NCBI RefSeq assembly: GCF_036898095.1
Contig: NC_090735.1
Span: forward strand, 1,882,888-1,946,887
Length of the DNA: 64,000 bases
From: Palaemon carinicauda
Lineage: Eukaryota > Arthropoda > Malacostraca > Decapoda > Palaemonidae
Reading direction: 5' to 3'
In this document: piece by piece, positions 12,720-24,274 of the stretch
Layout: every line of letters starts with the position of its first letter
Numbering within the stretch: the stretch's first letter is position 1
Translations under genes and position numbers: made by a program
Notes under the pieces: model-generated
The model's database searches: none
What the model was told of the DNA's origin: nothing
What the model saw: the letters and a program-made list of their open reading frames with translations, nothing else

Positions 12720-13738
12720 TAGGGGTTCCCAACCTTGGTTACACTTACCCCAGTGGTAAATTTTTACCCTCCGGGGGGATACATTGGAACTGAAAGAATA
12801 GCCATTACTAAGTAATATATTAGGTAATCTGCAATTAGATTGAATACTAAAATTATATCACGAATATCAGTTTCATTGTTTCTCTTTCATCTGCAATTTT
12901 ACGGGTACACAGGAACCTATGAAAATATCCAAGGGGTACCCTTGAATTTATGAAAATGGCCGAGGGGTACACAGGAATCTGTGAAAATGGCCAAGGGGCA
13001 CACATGAATTTCTGAAAATGTCCAAGGGTTGCACAGGAATCTATGAAAATGTACAGGGGGCACACAGGAATCTATGAAAATGTCCAAGGGGTACACAGGA
13101 ATCTATGAAAATGTCCAGGGAGCAGACAGGAATCTATGACAATGTCCAATGGGTACAGAGGAATCTATGAAAATGTCCAAGGGGTTCACAAGACCATGAA
13201 AATGTCCAAGGGTTGCACAGGAATCTATGAAAATGTACAGGGGGCACACAGGAATCTATGAAAATGTCCAAGGGGTACACAGGAATCTATGAAAATGTCC
13301 AGGGAGCAGACAGGAATCTATGACAATGTCCAATGGGTACAGAGGAATCTATGAAAATGTCCAAGGGGTTCACAAGACCATGAAAATGTCCAAGGGTTGC
13401 ACAGGAATCTATGAAAATGTACAAGGGGCAGACAGGAATCTATTAAAATGTCCAAGAGGTACACAGTAATCTATGAAAATGTCCAAGGGTTCACAGAAAT
13501 CTATGAAAACGTCCAAGGGGTACACAGTAATCTATGAAAATGTCCAAGGGGCACCCAGGAATCTATGAAAATGTCCAAGGGGTACACAGGAATCTATGAA
13601 AATGTCCAAGGGGCTCACAGGAATCTGTGAAAATGTCCAAGGGGTTCACAAAACTATGAAAATGTCCTAGGGGTACTCAGGAATCTATGAAAATGTCCAA
13701 AGGGGACAAGAAGAAAAAGGGTAGGAATTCCTGGTCTA
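12720..13738. mobile_element. hAT-like non-autonomous element enclosing a tandem array
   Basis: The left edge reads TAGGGGTTCCCAACCTTGG, a typical hAT/Charlie-style terminus. The right edge reads GGGTAGGAATTCCTGGTCTA, approximately its complement. Between them lie about 27 copies of a unit of roughly 31 bp. No transposase is present and no clear 8-bp target duplication could be confirmed. The termini are imperfect, so the hAT assignment is an inference. Confidence 0.45.
12895..13705. repeat. 31-bp tandem array with 184-bp higher-order period
   Basis: The unit core is GGAATCTATGAAAATGTCC followed by a variable AAGGGGTACACA-type half. The string TCCAAGGGTTGCACAGG recurs at 13021, 13205 and 13389, exactly 184 bp apart. 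This shows that a six-unit block duplicated as a whole. The minus-strand ORF across it is repeat translation and is not called. Confidence 0.95.
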
Positions 13739-14099
13739 CGGAGAGACAATTGTTTACTTCAAGGTCTAGCCCCTGTAGCTGAGCACCTCTCACATTCTTA
13801 AATTGACCCATTTCAAATTGTTCTGAAGGTTTTTTGTACTCTAGCTTGTTGGCTTTTACATTTGAATGGTTCTTTTCAGTATTTTTATTTTCTTGTCAAA
13901 TTTCTTCAATTTTTAATATGCTCCAAGTTCTACCTTTTAAGGAAGTCGTTCAGGTAAACTGTTGATTTAATAGGAATTTTGTTTAGTAACCCCCATTAAA
14001 CTTGATGCAAATAATTAAATCATAATCCATTCTTGTAAATTTTCTTTTGAATAATTTGCAACAATTTCATGTAGCGATTAAAAATAATCTGAACAGAAA

Positions 14100-14205
14100 C
14101 TAAAGACTAGAAGTAAAGTATTGAACACTTGTATTATTAATTCAGTTTTCTGAATTAAGTAAAGTATTGAACACTTGTATTATTGATTCAGTTTTCTGAT
14201 GCAAT
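14100..14205. repeat. Short direct duplication
   Basis: The segment AAAGTATTGAACACTTGTAT plus about 20 following bases occurs twice, in near-tandem. Confidence 0.85.
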
Positions 14206-14799
14206 TTTCACTTTTGTTCTGTCTTTGTTCTTCAGTTACATTATGAAATGTCAACATAGTCGGTTTATATGTGACGTCATTTCTCGCTGGCCAGAGGTTA
14301 TTTCATATTTCAGGGTTATTTACTAAGCAGTGGTGAACTAATTCCCTCAAATCCAGAATTATATACTGTATGACAAATGTACCAAATGCCCACACTTGAG
14401 TAAAACAATGCTAGCGCAATATATTATCGTCTGCATTATTTCTGGACAAAAGTTGCCCTTCAGATATGTTTATTTATCGTCTCTGACGCTATGCATCTTT
14501 CAGCATAACCATAACATAAAAACTGTAAATACTGTACACAGATGAGCAAACGGAAAAATTAGGAATATAACTTACAGTAACATGCAGTAAACGTTAATTT
14601 GTGATACCATTAAGAAAAGAAGAAAATTGAGGAATCAGAGGAAAATGAAGAAAAAGTAAAGAAATAGGTACAGTACCTTGGTTTGAAAAGGTGCACTAGC
14701 GTAATTATAATAGAAGACATTTTAGTAATAAAACAAATTGTCTTCATTAAAACAACCATTTGAAATGTAAAATATAGACATTCTCCATATATAAAAAAC

Positions 14800-14852
14800 T
14801 CCAGGTTTGTATTAGGGTAAAATACAAATTATCTACGAATTTGTCATATTCT
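14800..14852 (+). mobile_element. Isolated DIRS right-terminus remnant
   Basis: The sequence AGGTTTGTATTAGGG, then TACAAATTATCTACG and AATTTGTCAT, matches the right terminus of element C (54122-54168). No element body is attached, so this is a solo end or an ancient truncated copy. Confidence 0.55.
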
Positions 14853-15344
14853 TGTCGTCAAAAATACAGTAGTCTTAATTTCCAAAATTCCAAGCCGAGG
14901 TTGCGAGCTGCGCCCCTTAAGAAGAAAAGAAAAACTACTGTACTATAATTACCTGGAGACTTAGTATTACATAGTGATAGGTGTAGTCTGGGGAGATCTG
15001 AATGGTAAAGATATGAGGAGAATTATTGAAGTAACAATTGGGATGGAAAGCATAGAATTGTGAATTGGAGTGCGAGGTTAGTGGCACCCTAGTGGATACG
15101 TCCTTTGGTCTTAATCTGTTAGTCAGGATTTTAAGATCCTCTCAGAGCATGATAGATTTCATTAGATTCCACAAACATGCTGTCCGTGTGAGACTAGCAT
15201 ACTAATTGCCCCTTTGGTGTGTAAGGCCCTGGAAGATGTGATGTTAACGTTATTAAAAAAAGAACAAAAGGTGCGTACTTTTAAAATTCATCTGGAATGC
15301 TACCAGTTGACAGCTACCATTTCAAAGTATTCAACAAAATGAGA

Positions 15345-15450
15345 CTCATTAGATAAGCTACAATCCTAGTTGGAAAAGCAAGATGCTATAAGCTCAAGGG
15401 CTCCAACAGGGAGAAATAGCTCAATCAAGAAAAGAAAAAAAGAACATGAA
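15345..15450 (-). repeat. LINE 3'-tail repeat, minus orientation
   Basis: Contains GCTACAATCCTAGTTGG, GATGCTATAAGCTCAAGGG and CCAACAGGGAGAAATAG. This is the complement of the tail found downstream of the LINE family at 18.9-20.9 kb. Confidence 0.75.
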
Positions 15451-15639
15451 TAAACGATATAAGAAGTAATGAACAATTACATGTCATGACCCAACCTAAC
15501 AAGAGCACAGTTTTTGATTCAGGATCAATTAGGAGCTCTTTGTTATTTATCTTTTGAGTTTGTGAAAGTAAAGAATGCAGTTCGGAAAGTGGTCATGTGA
15601 ATGCTATGGTTAAGGTTTAGGCCTAAGTGCACTATTATT

Positions 15640-15835
15640 AATACTGTAATATTATTATTATTAAAAGCCAAGCTATATCCCAAGTTGGAAAAGCAAGATG
15701 CTATAAGCCCAAGGGCTGCAACAGGAATAAATAGCCCAGTGAGGAAAGGAAGCAAGGAAATAAACAAACTACAAGTGAAGTAATAAACAATCAAAATAGA
15801 ATATTTTAAGAACAGTATCACAATTTCAAAAGTAC
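15640..15835 (-). repeat. LINE 3'-tail repeat, minus orientation
   Basis: A (TTA)n run at about 15650-15662 is followed by AAGCTATATCCCAAGTTGG, GCTATAAGCCCAAGGGC, AATAGCCCAGTGAGGAAAGG and an AATATTTTAAGAACAGTA segment. It is the same family as the other tail copies. Confidence 0.8.
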
Positions 15836-16004
15836 AGTAACAGGAAGGGATGGCATTAGAAGGTACATGCAATTCCAGTATAAATGAGATAGGGGACTAA
15901 GTGAGAAAGGTTAAGGGTTAGAACATTTCCTTTACTTATGTGACAATGGCTGTGTTTTACTGAAATTTGATTCCAAAACTGCAAGAAAAGGAAGTTTAGC
16001 CTTT

Positions 16005-16215
16005 GATAAGTTGGTCTTCCACTGTCTTGGGTTAGAGTTCTCTTGCTTGAGGGTACATTTGGGCACACTATTCTATCTAATTTCTCTTGCTGTTGTTTTG
16101 TTCAAGTTTTTGTAGGGTATAGGCCTATAGGAAATATTTGTTTTGATGTTGCTGTTCTTATAGCATCCTACTTTTCCAACAAGTGTTGTAGCCTAGCAAA
16201 TAATAATAATAACTG
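16005..16215 (+). repeat. LINE 3'-tail repeat, plus orientation
   Basis: Runs from TTGGTCTTCCACTGTCTTGG through CTTATAGCATCCTACTTTTCC to GTTGTAGCCTAGCAAATAATAATAATAAC. The terminal AAT microsatellite marks the 3' end. Confidence 0.7.
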
Positions 16216-16382
16216 CTGGATCATTAGTGAATAGAATATCTTAATTATGAAGAAAAAAACATGCCTAGTCTTCTGTTGTGCTTTACTGTACTTATTTACA
16301 CTTCAGATACATGGTTCAATGCTAATTGTAGGGTTGCCACCTCACACCCAAAAGTCTAATTGACTACTGTACCTTCCAGCTT

Positions 16383-16463
16383 TGCTGAAAGATATATCCA
16401 TAGACAAATAACTCCAGGTCTGTATTAGTTAGAGAAAACTACAAATTAACAAATTTGTCATGT
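16383..16463 (+). mobile_element. Second isolated DIRS terminus remnant
   Basis: AACTCCAGGTCTGTATTAG, then ACTACAAATTAACAAATTTGTCAT, parallels 14800-14852 and the right end of element C. It is degenerate and has no body. Confidence 0.45.
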
Positions 16464-16574
16464 CTCAAGTTAGTTCATGATATCTATTAGGGTTTGATGA
16501 TCATGCTATTCAAGGTGTTTAACCTGTTAATTGTTACTTACAGTACTTCATAAACTGTATTCTATCATAAGGCT

Positions 16575-16910
16575 CAATACTACACAGGATTGTAGAAGTT
16601 TTATTCCAGCTATGACCTGATTGTAGAATGATCATCTTCCTAACCTGGCAGTTGAATTGTTGGAAGTTCAGAAGTTCAGACTTGTGAATGTTTTTATGTT
16701 GAACAGGCTGACATAGATTTCACTTCGTAGTTTATATATAAAAACTATTTTAAATTTGTCACGGAACTTGAATTATTTTATATTGTTCAGTACTTTTCAT
16801 TTAGTTTGTTTCCTTATTTCCTTTCCTCACTGTTATTTTTCCCTGTTAGAACCTGCTTTTCCAACTAGGGTTGTAACTAGGCTAGTAATAATGATAATGA
16901 TTGAACAAAA
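16575..16910 (+). mobile_element. 5'-truncated LINE copy (C-terminus plus 3' tail)
   Basis: Translation near 16590-16700 gives RSFIPAMT.L.ND, then VELLEVQKFRL and a NVFMLNRLT segment. These are the last codons of the LINE ORF2 that is seen more fully on the minus strand at 18.9-20.9 kb. They are followed by TCCTTATTTCCTTTCCTCAC, CTTTTCCAACTAGGGTTGTA and a TAATAATGATAATG tail. This links the dispersed tail repeat to the LINE coding end. Confidence 0.65.
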
Positions 16911-16999
16911 CCTGATTCCATGAAAGTATTATTTGGAGACACAGGAGGCTTATAAGATTTGGCAAAAGTATTGATTTGATGTAACTTAAAACAATTTTA

Positions 17000-18860
17000 T
17001 TAAATTAAGAGCTCAGACTTGGTAATTTTATGCTACAGTTGAAATTTAATAAAATTTAATCTTCAAAAGATCAATATTCTGGTAAATCTTGGGAACATGA
17101 ATTCTTAATACATGTTTTGTAATAAGTTTTATATTTAACAGTTCCTCTTTTACTTCATCCTGTTGTTTATTGTCAGTCCAAAAGTCCTGTATGATGATGT
17201 TTTTGACATTAAAGCAGAGTTATAAGGTCTTTGTGAAACTGAGCTGACTAATTCTCATGAAATTAGGAATCCTAGATTGTACTGGACTTGCCGGAGTTGG
17301 AATTAGTGGTACTGTATAGCCAAAAGCCATTTCATAAATAGTATAGTATGACCCCCCAATTTTAATTTTGCTTTATAGTACACTATGATTTGAAATAATT
17401 TTTGGTTTAATTTCGAAGAGCAAGCTTCCTGGCGAACATTGAATGCTAAAAGTTTCAACCAACGGAGACACTAACCATCTAGTCCCTGTGATGTCATATT
17501 ATCTTCCCATAAATGTTTTCCTCGTGATGTAATTGAAACTTGATTAGCGATTGTTTGTAGCTGTCTGAAGTTAATGTATTACGGAAAGATGTCTTAATGC
17601 CTATGCTGGACGTTATCATCAGTTCCCTAGTTTGCAGTTTGACTTCTGTAAGGACCTTGATGTTTTTGATGCTCTTGGAATTTTAGTGTTTTACTGAAGT
17701 TTGATTTTGATGATGTTGATTTTTTGTTACTCGTGGTTTTCAAGCAGACTATGGTTATAGATCCTTTTTTAATTTTTTTATGGACGTTTTTATTATTAGA
17801 ATACAAAGTCAATTACTTATGGGTTACCATAGTCACAGGAATATAATCTCTTATTTGGGCTCGAGCCATGTCGTCCTGATGGAAGTTTCCTTTGGCTGCT
17901 TCCTACTGTATAATATTACAAGAGAATTACCGCCAGGTATCACAGGGTTTCTCAGGTGATTGTTGATGCACCATTGATTTCTACATTTTTAAGTACAGAA
18001 TGCGTCTTGGCCTTGAAAACAAGTGAGTTGTTTACACAGGTGATGTGCTGTATTCTATTCATCTGTCTCTCTCTTGTGTACACCTGTGGTTGGTGAATCT
18101 GACGAGATCTACTTAAAGATTAGTGTATGATCCAAATTACGAGGGATAAGGTTAGACATTAGAAAATCTAATACATTTTTAGCTGATTCATGTCCTTGGG
18201 ACCCTTACACTTCAATTTTTACTGTAGAATTGTATTGAAATTCTAGTAGTCGTTCCTGGTTGCCATTTAGAACTCTATTCCTGCTTTGATCAAATAGGGA
18301 GCCAAAGTCATGTTGTCAGTTATCTTGGTATTGGCCAAACTGGTTCAAGCGTAAACATTGTTCAGAAGGGTCCTTGTGCAGTATGGTTGCTTTCATCATA
18401 ATGCAGTTGATTTAGGCTACTACATTTCTGATGACACATTAAAGGGTGGCTGTGTTAGAACACTGCAAAGTTCCTAGGTCTGTGAGCGACTGAAGCAGTT
18501 GTTTTGAACCAGCCCGTGGTAATTTGACGCCAGACTACGGCTCCCTATTCTAGAATGGTCCTAATTGTAGTTGGATTTTCTACTTCCTGTCTGTTCTCAC
18601 TTCTGCTTTCCTGTTCATCATTTTCTAACTTTGATTTTATATTGCAATTGCAAGGTTTTCAATTTTACCTCCTTGATTTTATGCCACCAAAGAATGTCCA
18701 ACATCTCAAATGAAACTGTAAAGATCCAAGGTTTAAGATGTCCTTATGCAACTGATAAATCTTCTTTACAAATGTTATTACATGTACAATGTAGCACTGT
18801 ACAGCTGTCATAGTATGAGCCTTTGATATATGAGTACAGTATCAGTTCATAATGAGATAT
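17000..18860. other. No recognised gene or repeat
   Basis: AT-rich intronic sequence with short spurious ORFs only. No family was recognised. Confidence 0.4.
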
Positions 18861-18869
18861 GATATATCT

Positions 18870-20900
18870 TGTCACTAGTTGCAGGGACTTCAACAGGGAA
18901 AGAAGCCTAGTGCAGGAAGGAAATGGAGAAATATCTAAGAAACTATATGTGGTATGTGTAATAATAAAGAATAGATAAAGTGATATCAGTGATGTCAAAA
19001 TAGATCAGTCTCATTTTTACTATGAAATGAGACTTATGCCAACATGTTCAACAGGAAAGCAGGTGCAACAAGTTTGAACTACTGAAGTTCTTCCAATTCA
19101 ACCACCAGAATTGAAAGATCTTTCCTCAATCTGGTCATAGCTGGAATAAAATTTCTAGAAAACTGTGGTAGTATTGAGACTTCTGATGGAGAAGGCAAAG
19201 CTGTTAAAATTACAGTAACTGCATACCTTGCTCCATGTACTGGATGGCACACTCTGGGGAGATCAGAAGACGAAGCATGATCGGAATTATGAGAAGCCTA
19301 ATGCAACATACATAGAGAACTACAGTACCTGAACGACGGTGTCAGATTAATATTTAGATCAGTAATAATGAATTTAATAGACTTAATTCAAACATTGAGA
19401 TGAGAAGTCAACATCTGTAGATCAGACAGGAGAACAATGTAGAATGAAAGCACTAAATATTCTGATCACTAAAAATCTCAGCTTTATAAATATGCTAATT
19501 TTTTTTATAGTTGAGATGTTTTTCTCAAAAATAAGTAACAATGTAGAATCACATCTAGAATTTTAAATGAGTTGCATAAAGCTAGAGACATTGTCAGTGA
19601 AAAGATTTAGATATTTAGGAGGTACTGTCTTTGAGTATTAGGGTTCAACATCATCCCCCATAATTTGCACCGTACACTAATTTTATCTAGATTTCTATAA
19701 GGTATTCAACAACCAGAGGTGTATATTCAGGAGATGGAATTGATGAAGAGAGAGTAGCATCATTATCATATGCATCAAGCTTGCTTTCTAGTGTACAATA
19801 TGAAAACCAACTGGCTGAGAACACTAGCTTAAGGAACACCAGATATTACATTTCTATAGTCATTGTGGTGCCCATCTATAACTGCTAAGTAAAGACCCAC
19901 CTACTCCGATCTGTGTTAAGTTTGAAAACAAGGGCCTCCTGATTAACGTGGTTTAAGGCCGCATTAAAATTGAGGTCAATCATACAAAGTTTTTTTTACC
20001 ACAATAGGGATTTCTGTTCAGCATTGAAAATTGTAAAATTTGCATCTCGTGCTTCAAGGCTATTGCAAAAGCTAAACTGCAAAGTAAGGAACAGGTGATT
20101 ACCTGCAGCCTATATTCAGACAATCTGAGGAAAGTGTTTTAATTTCATGGGGCGGAAAAGCTAAGCTAGGTAGCTTAACTTCAGGAAAACAAAACCGAGG
20201 AAGATTGAGTTTCTCACTACTTTGCTAACTGTCAAGTACATCAGCCAAAAGGGTTGCTTTTTCCTCTAGACAGTGAGTGACAAAGCCATCTGGTTTTAGC
20301 AAAGGAGGAACAATTAAAACTATACGAAAGAGTACAGCTTTGAGGGTAGCTCACCATTTTCTATGTTCCTGGGTTGTGCCAGAAAGAATTTCTTTTATGG
20401 TCAAATTATATATTTCTTTTCAGTTGAAAAATAGAAGCTCTGAGCAACAGTTCTTTGCCGAGTATAGTTATTCCAAGTCAGGTCTTGGTCTATTACTTTT
20501 CTAAAGGTAATAAGCCTCCTATTTTTCTCTAAATAACCACATTTACAATCATCTTTGGACCAATTTTTGTCTATGATTCAACATTTTAATACACAAGAAA
20601 TAATACGCCTATCAATTATGTTGATCAGATTTTCATTTAATACTACTACAGGTTCTACCACTTGATACAATTGTGGCCAATGTAAAATATTGCTCAAAAT
20701 ACCATTCTAGCCTGCTTGAGATTTTTTGTGTATGTATGTGATTATATCTATCTATTCTATCAAGTGTATGACACATTATGGACAGGCTGCTCTGTCTTAA
20801 ATACTATTGAAACCTAGGTATGATCAGACATCCCAACTAGAAAACCAACCATGCTTGTCATAACACCCGGGGAATCTGGGTATACTAGGTCCAAACAATT
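18870..20900 (-). mobile_element. Degenerate LINE, long copy (ORF2 C-terminal half and 3' tail), minus strand
   Basis: Reading the reverse strand from about 20900 gives, with stops and frameshifts: a segment before the RT (KNWSKDDCKC, then RQRTVAQSFYF, then NGELPSKLYS); KKQPFLADVLDS.QSSEKLNLPRFCFPE near 20250-20170; LNFNAALNHVNQEALVFKL near 19970-19920; a VISGVP-like DNA segment near 19850; AYDNDATLSSSIPSPE near 19770-19730; KISVRCKLWGMMLNP near 19680-19640; and a C-terminus reading NFIPAMTRLRKDLSILVVELEEL near 19150-19090. The catalytic Y/FADD is changed to YDND. The 3' tail (complement of CTTCAACAGGGAAAGAAGCC) sits at 18870-18960. It is Jockey/L2-superfamily-like; the clade was not fixed. 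Confidence 0.65.
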
Positions 20901-21224
20901 ACAGGATTATATATATACAGTATAATCAGTCTGATAAAGGTTACCGATAAAAGTGCCAAATAAGAAGGGATTACAGCACAATACAGTACTGTACGTACTG
21001 TACATCTATTTTGGAAATGGTTTTATCCCCATGTGTACAGTTCGTGAATTACTAGAAGGAAACGAGGAATATGCATCCTTTTTTTTTTTGTACTGTCACC
21101 TTTAATTCATTTCATGTCACCAGTGGCTGGCAACTTTTTCTTTAGTACAGTGTAGTGCTGTAATTTCTAAGGATTGGTGTTTTGTATTAAGATACTATAC
21201 AGTATAAACTATATACTGTAGGCT

Positions 21225-21345
21225 ACATACATATATACATATACCAAGGCACTTCGCCCAATTTTGGGGGGTAGCCGATATCAAGAAATGAAACAAAACA
21301 AAAAGGGGACCTCTACTCTCTACGGTACTCCCAGCCTATAATCTG
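21225..21345 (-). mobile_element. 3' end of the 24.3-kb LINE family, minus strand
   Basis: The complement reads TCGGCTACCCCCCAAAATTG, then GAAGTGCCTTGGTATATGTAT, preceded by a TTTTTGTTTTGTTTCATTTC stretch. It matches the LINE 3' untranslated end at 25560-25645. Confidence 0.75.
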
Positions 21346-22234
21346 TACTATACGTTATTTTACTGTAGATTCGTTGATATACCTTTATTTATTAATATAG
21401 AAGGATGTTTAAAGAAGATCCTACCCTTTTCTTATCATATTTCAAACACCATCAAAGGTAAAAAGATGAGAGAAAGAGTTGTTCTTTTTATGAATTTGGG
21501 GATGGTAATATTTAAACAGGTGATGATGAGCGTAAAATAGGTCACTTTCAAATTCACAATTCCTATTTGAGGTATGACTTGTATTCGGACTTCCCATTTG
21601 TTTGTTTCCTTTCAAAACACAGGTGAAGGCAGTTTATCTAATCTGTGCCCTTGCTCTTATCTTTCCTGCGAGGAAGATTTCCGACTAACTATTGCTACAG
21701 AGTCCGCTCCTCTCAGAAATGAGAAAGCCTACCAAGTCTCTTGGATTGTTAGCCTTATTAATATTAAAGCAATGGGCCATTTATGCACAAGCTTTCATTC
21801 TTTCAAAGCATAATAAGGGATATAAAAGACTTAAGAGGTGTGTATTCTGTATTCCAAAGCGTGCTGGGAGAAAAACAATGTGGAAATGTCAGGTTATTAT
21901 CTACATTTGAAGATAAGATATGTCGAATTGGGTGAGAAATGGCTGTATATTTGGTACAATACATTGATTCAATTTTTTTTTTTTATATAATTTTACCATT
22001 TTTGAAGGAAGTGTGTACTGTATTTGTGTGTTGCTGTTATGTAATTTTCTTTGAATTTTATCATTGTTGAATCTTCTAATTTCCATATGTACACATTGAT
22101 GTCCAATTTTGGATGTTTGTGTATGAGGATTGACATGGTTTGACCTTGAATTCACACTTCTCTACATTCAACTTTTAGGATGACATCTATATATTCAAGT
22201 GAAGAGACCTCGTTCTTAAATTAAGATTGTTACC

Positions 22235-22740
22235 TATTTAGATTATTGATTTATATTCCAACCAGCAACCAGATTGTGAAATGATCTCCCTAATCATAGT
22301 ACAGTTACAGTTAAGAGTACAGTACTGTCAGTGGAACTTCAGAATTTTAAACTTAGTGCAAATGCTTTATCACTGAGCAGATTAACATAACTTTTGTTTC
22401 ATTATCATCATCATCTCCTCCTACACCTATTGACGCAAAGGGCCTCTGTTAGATTTCACTAGTCATCTCTATCTTGAGCTTTTAAATCAATACTCCTCCA
22501 CTCATCTACTTCATGCTTCATAGTCCTCAGCCATGTATGCCTGGAACTTCCAACTCTTTTCTTTCATAGTTTAACTGAAGAGTATTTAATTTTTTGTTGT
22601 TTCCATTATTTTAGTTTTTACTTCTCAGTTTCTTTTCTGAACTGAGCTGCTTTCCCAAGGTTGTGTGCTTCCAGCATTCTACTTTTCCAAGTATGGTTGC
22701 TTCTTTGCTTGTATAAATGATAGTAATATGATAGTTTTTG
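22235..22740 (+). mobile_element. LINE 3' end interrupted by another dispersed repeat
   Basis: At 22260-22400 translation gives ATRL.NDLPNH, then VELQNFKLSANALSLSRLT, which is the C-terminus of the 18.9-20.9 kb LINE family. A different block at 22400-22565 (GACGCAAAGGGCCTCTGTTAG, TCTATCTTGAGCTTTTAAAT) interrupts it. The LINE tail then resumes in degenerate form to 22740, with TAGTAATATGATAG. Confidence 0.5.
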
Positions 22741-23078
22741 TTAGAATTAATCTGTTAAAATAAACTGTAACCTGGTGAAACTTTTGAAAGCATCAACAGC
22801 TTTTATTCTTCCTGTAATGAAATACAATATGTACAGTATAAAGAAAGTTAGGAATGATTTACAAAACTGGAAGTACTTTACAGTTTAGAGTTAACGTTTG
22901 TTTCGTGTACAGAAAGTTCATGATGAAGTCCCAGTACTGAATAATAGTTAACTATGTGAAGATTTACTTAAATCTTGGTGAAGTGAAGAAAATGTTTAGA
23001 TTTAAACCACATGTACTGTTTATTTGTTTTGTTTAATAGGACATTATTTATTGTATACTCTCCATAGTTAATCATATC

Positions 23079-23340
23079 GTCACCCTCATAAACTAACTGC
23101 CTAAGTAATTTTCTCCACTTATTGGGAAATAAAAAAAAAAAAACCTTCTCATTTCCTAATTCTTTATATCCTTGTCTTGAGCTTCAATTCACAAACTCTT
23201 AACAGAAGAATTTGTGAATTAGAATTTGTTAATTGAAGCTCAACACAATAATATAAAGTATTAGGAAATGAGAAGGTTTTTTTTTTATTTCCCAACAAGT
23301 GGAGAAAATTACTTAGGCAGTTAGTTTATGAGGGTGATGA
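23079..23340. repeat. 262-bp foldback palindrome (possible MITE)
   Basis: The arms are near-perfect inverted copies of roughly 110 bp. TCACCCTCATAAACTAACTG at 23080 faces CAGTTAGTTTATGAGGGTGA at 23338, and CCTTCTCATTTCCTAAT faces ATTAGGAAATGAGAAGG. A loop of a few tens of bases lies around 23195-23220. No coding sequence. It would form a strong hairpin in RNA or single-stranded DNA. Confidence 0.92.
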
Positions 23341-23715
23341 TTTTATACAGTAGTGTTCATAGTTTACAAAATGAAGAAGCAAGAATTTTTCTTTGTCCGT
23401 ATCATTTCCCCCAGTTTTTAGAGACATGTTCTACATTGCAAGTAGATTGAAGTAAAACACTTTCATCTTGAGTAAATCAGAAGTTAGTCTTAAAAGAAGA
23501 ATAGAAAGTCTGATGACTTTTTCTTGTGTTCTACTTTCTTAGAATAGAAAGCTTGGAAACTAGTGAATGCGAAGGCAACGGTGTAGAAAACAAAGCAATA
23601 TCCAGCTTGAATTTCCTGCTTTCATCTCTTGGTTGGTGTCACCAACATTTTTAGAAATAATGTTTAAATGTTGTAAAGTTAAAATGTGGTTGTGTGATTC
23701 TTGTCATATGTAAGA

Positions 23716-24120
23716 AGAATTATTATTATTACTTGCTAAGCTACAACCCTAATTGGAAAACAGGATGCTATAAGCTCCAGGGGCCACAGCAGGGAAAATA
23801 GCCCAGTGAGGAAAGAAAAGAAGGAAAAATAAAATATTTTAACTACAGTAACATTAAAATAAAATATATTTTAAGAACAGTAACAACATGTACAGGGGCT
23901 CCAACAGGGAAAATAGCCCAATGAGGAAAGGAAACAAGGGAGAAAAATATATGTTAAGAACAGTAACATTAAAATAATGAATTATTATTATTATTATTAT
24001 TACTACTTGCTAAAGTACAACCCTAGTTGGAAAAGCAGGATGCTATAAGCCCAGGGGCCCCAACAGGGAAAATAGCCCAATGAGGAAAGGAAGTAAGGAA
24101 ATAGATAAATGACGAGAACA
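23716..24120 (-). repeat. Cluster of three LINE 3'-tail repeats, minus orientation
   Basis: Copies start at about 23720 (TATTATTATTACTTGCTAAG), 23893 (a partial copy from GGGGCTCCAACAGGG) and 23980 (a long ATT run, then CTACAACCCTAGTTGG). Each carries AATAGCCCA.TGAGGAAAGG. The third is the best-preserved copy in the window. Confidence 0.82.
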
Positions 24121-24274
24121 AATTATTATTTGTGTATTTTATAATAGTTTATCTTTTGGTATGTGGAGTGCCACTGGACATATTTAACATACGTTTTCTA
24201 CTCCCTTTGCTGCTGTTGTACCTATCTAGCATCCAGTAATTTCAATACCAGTTTTTTTTCCCTTATTTTTTCCT

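Noticed and set aside
12853..13065. Minus-strand ORF of 70 codons
   Set aside because: It lies wholly in the 31-bp tandem array and encodes only the repeated unit.
21574..21910. Two overlapping + strand ORFs of 72-79 codons
   Set aside because: Low complexity of evidence: AT-rich, no domain, no splice context and no repeat family. Treated as chance ORFs.
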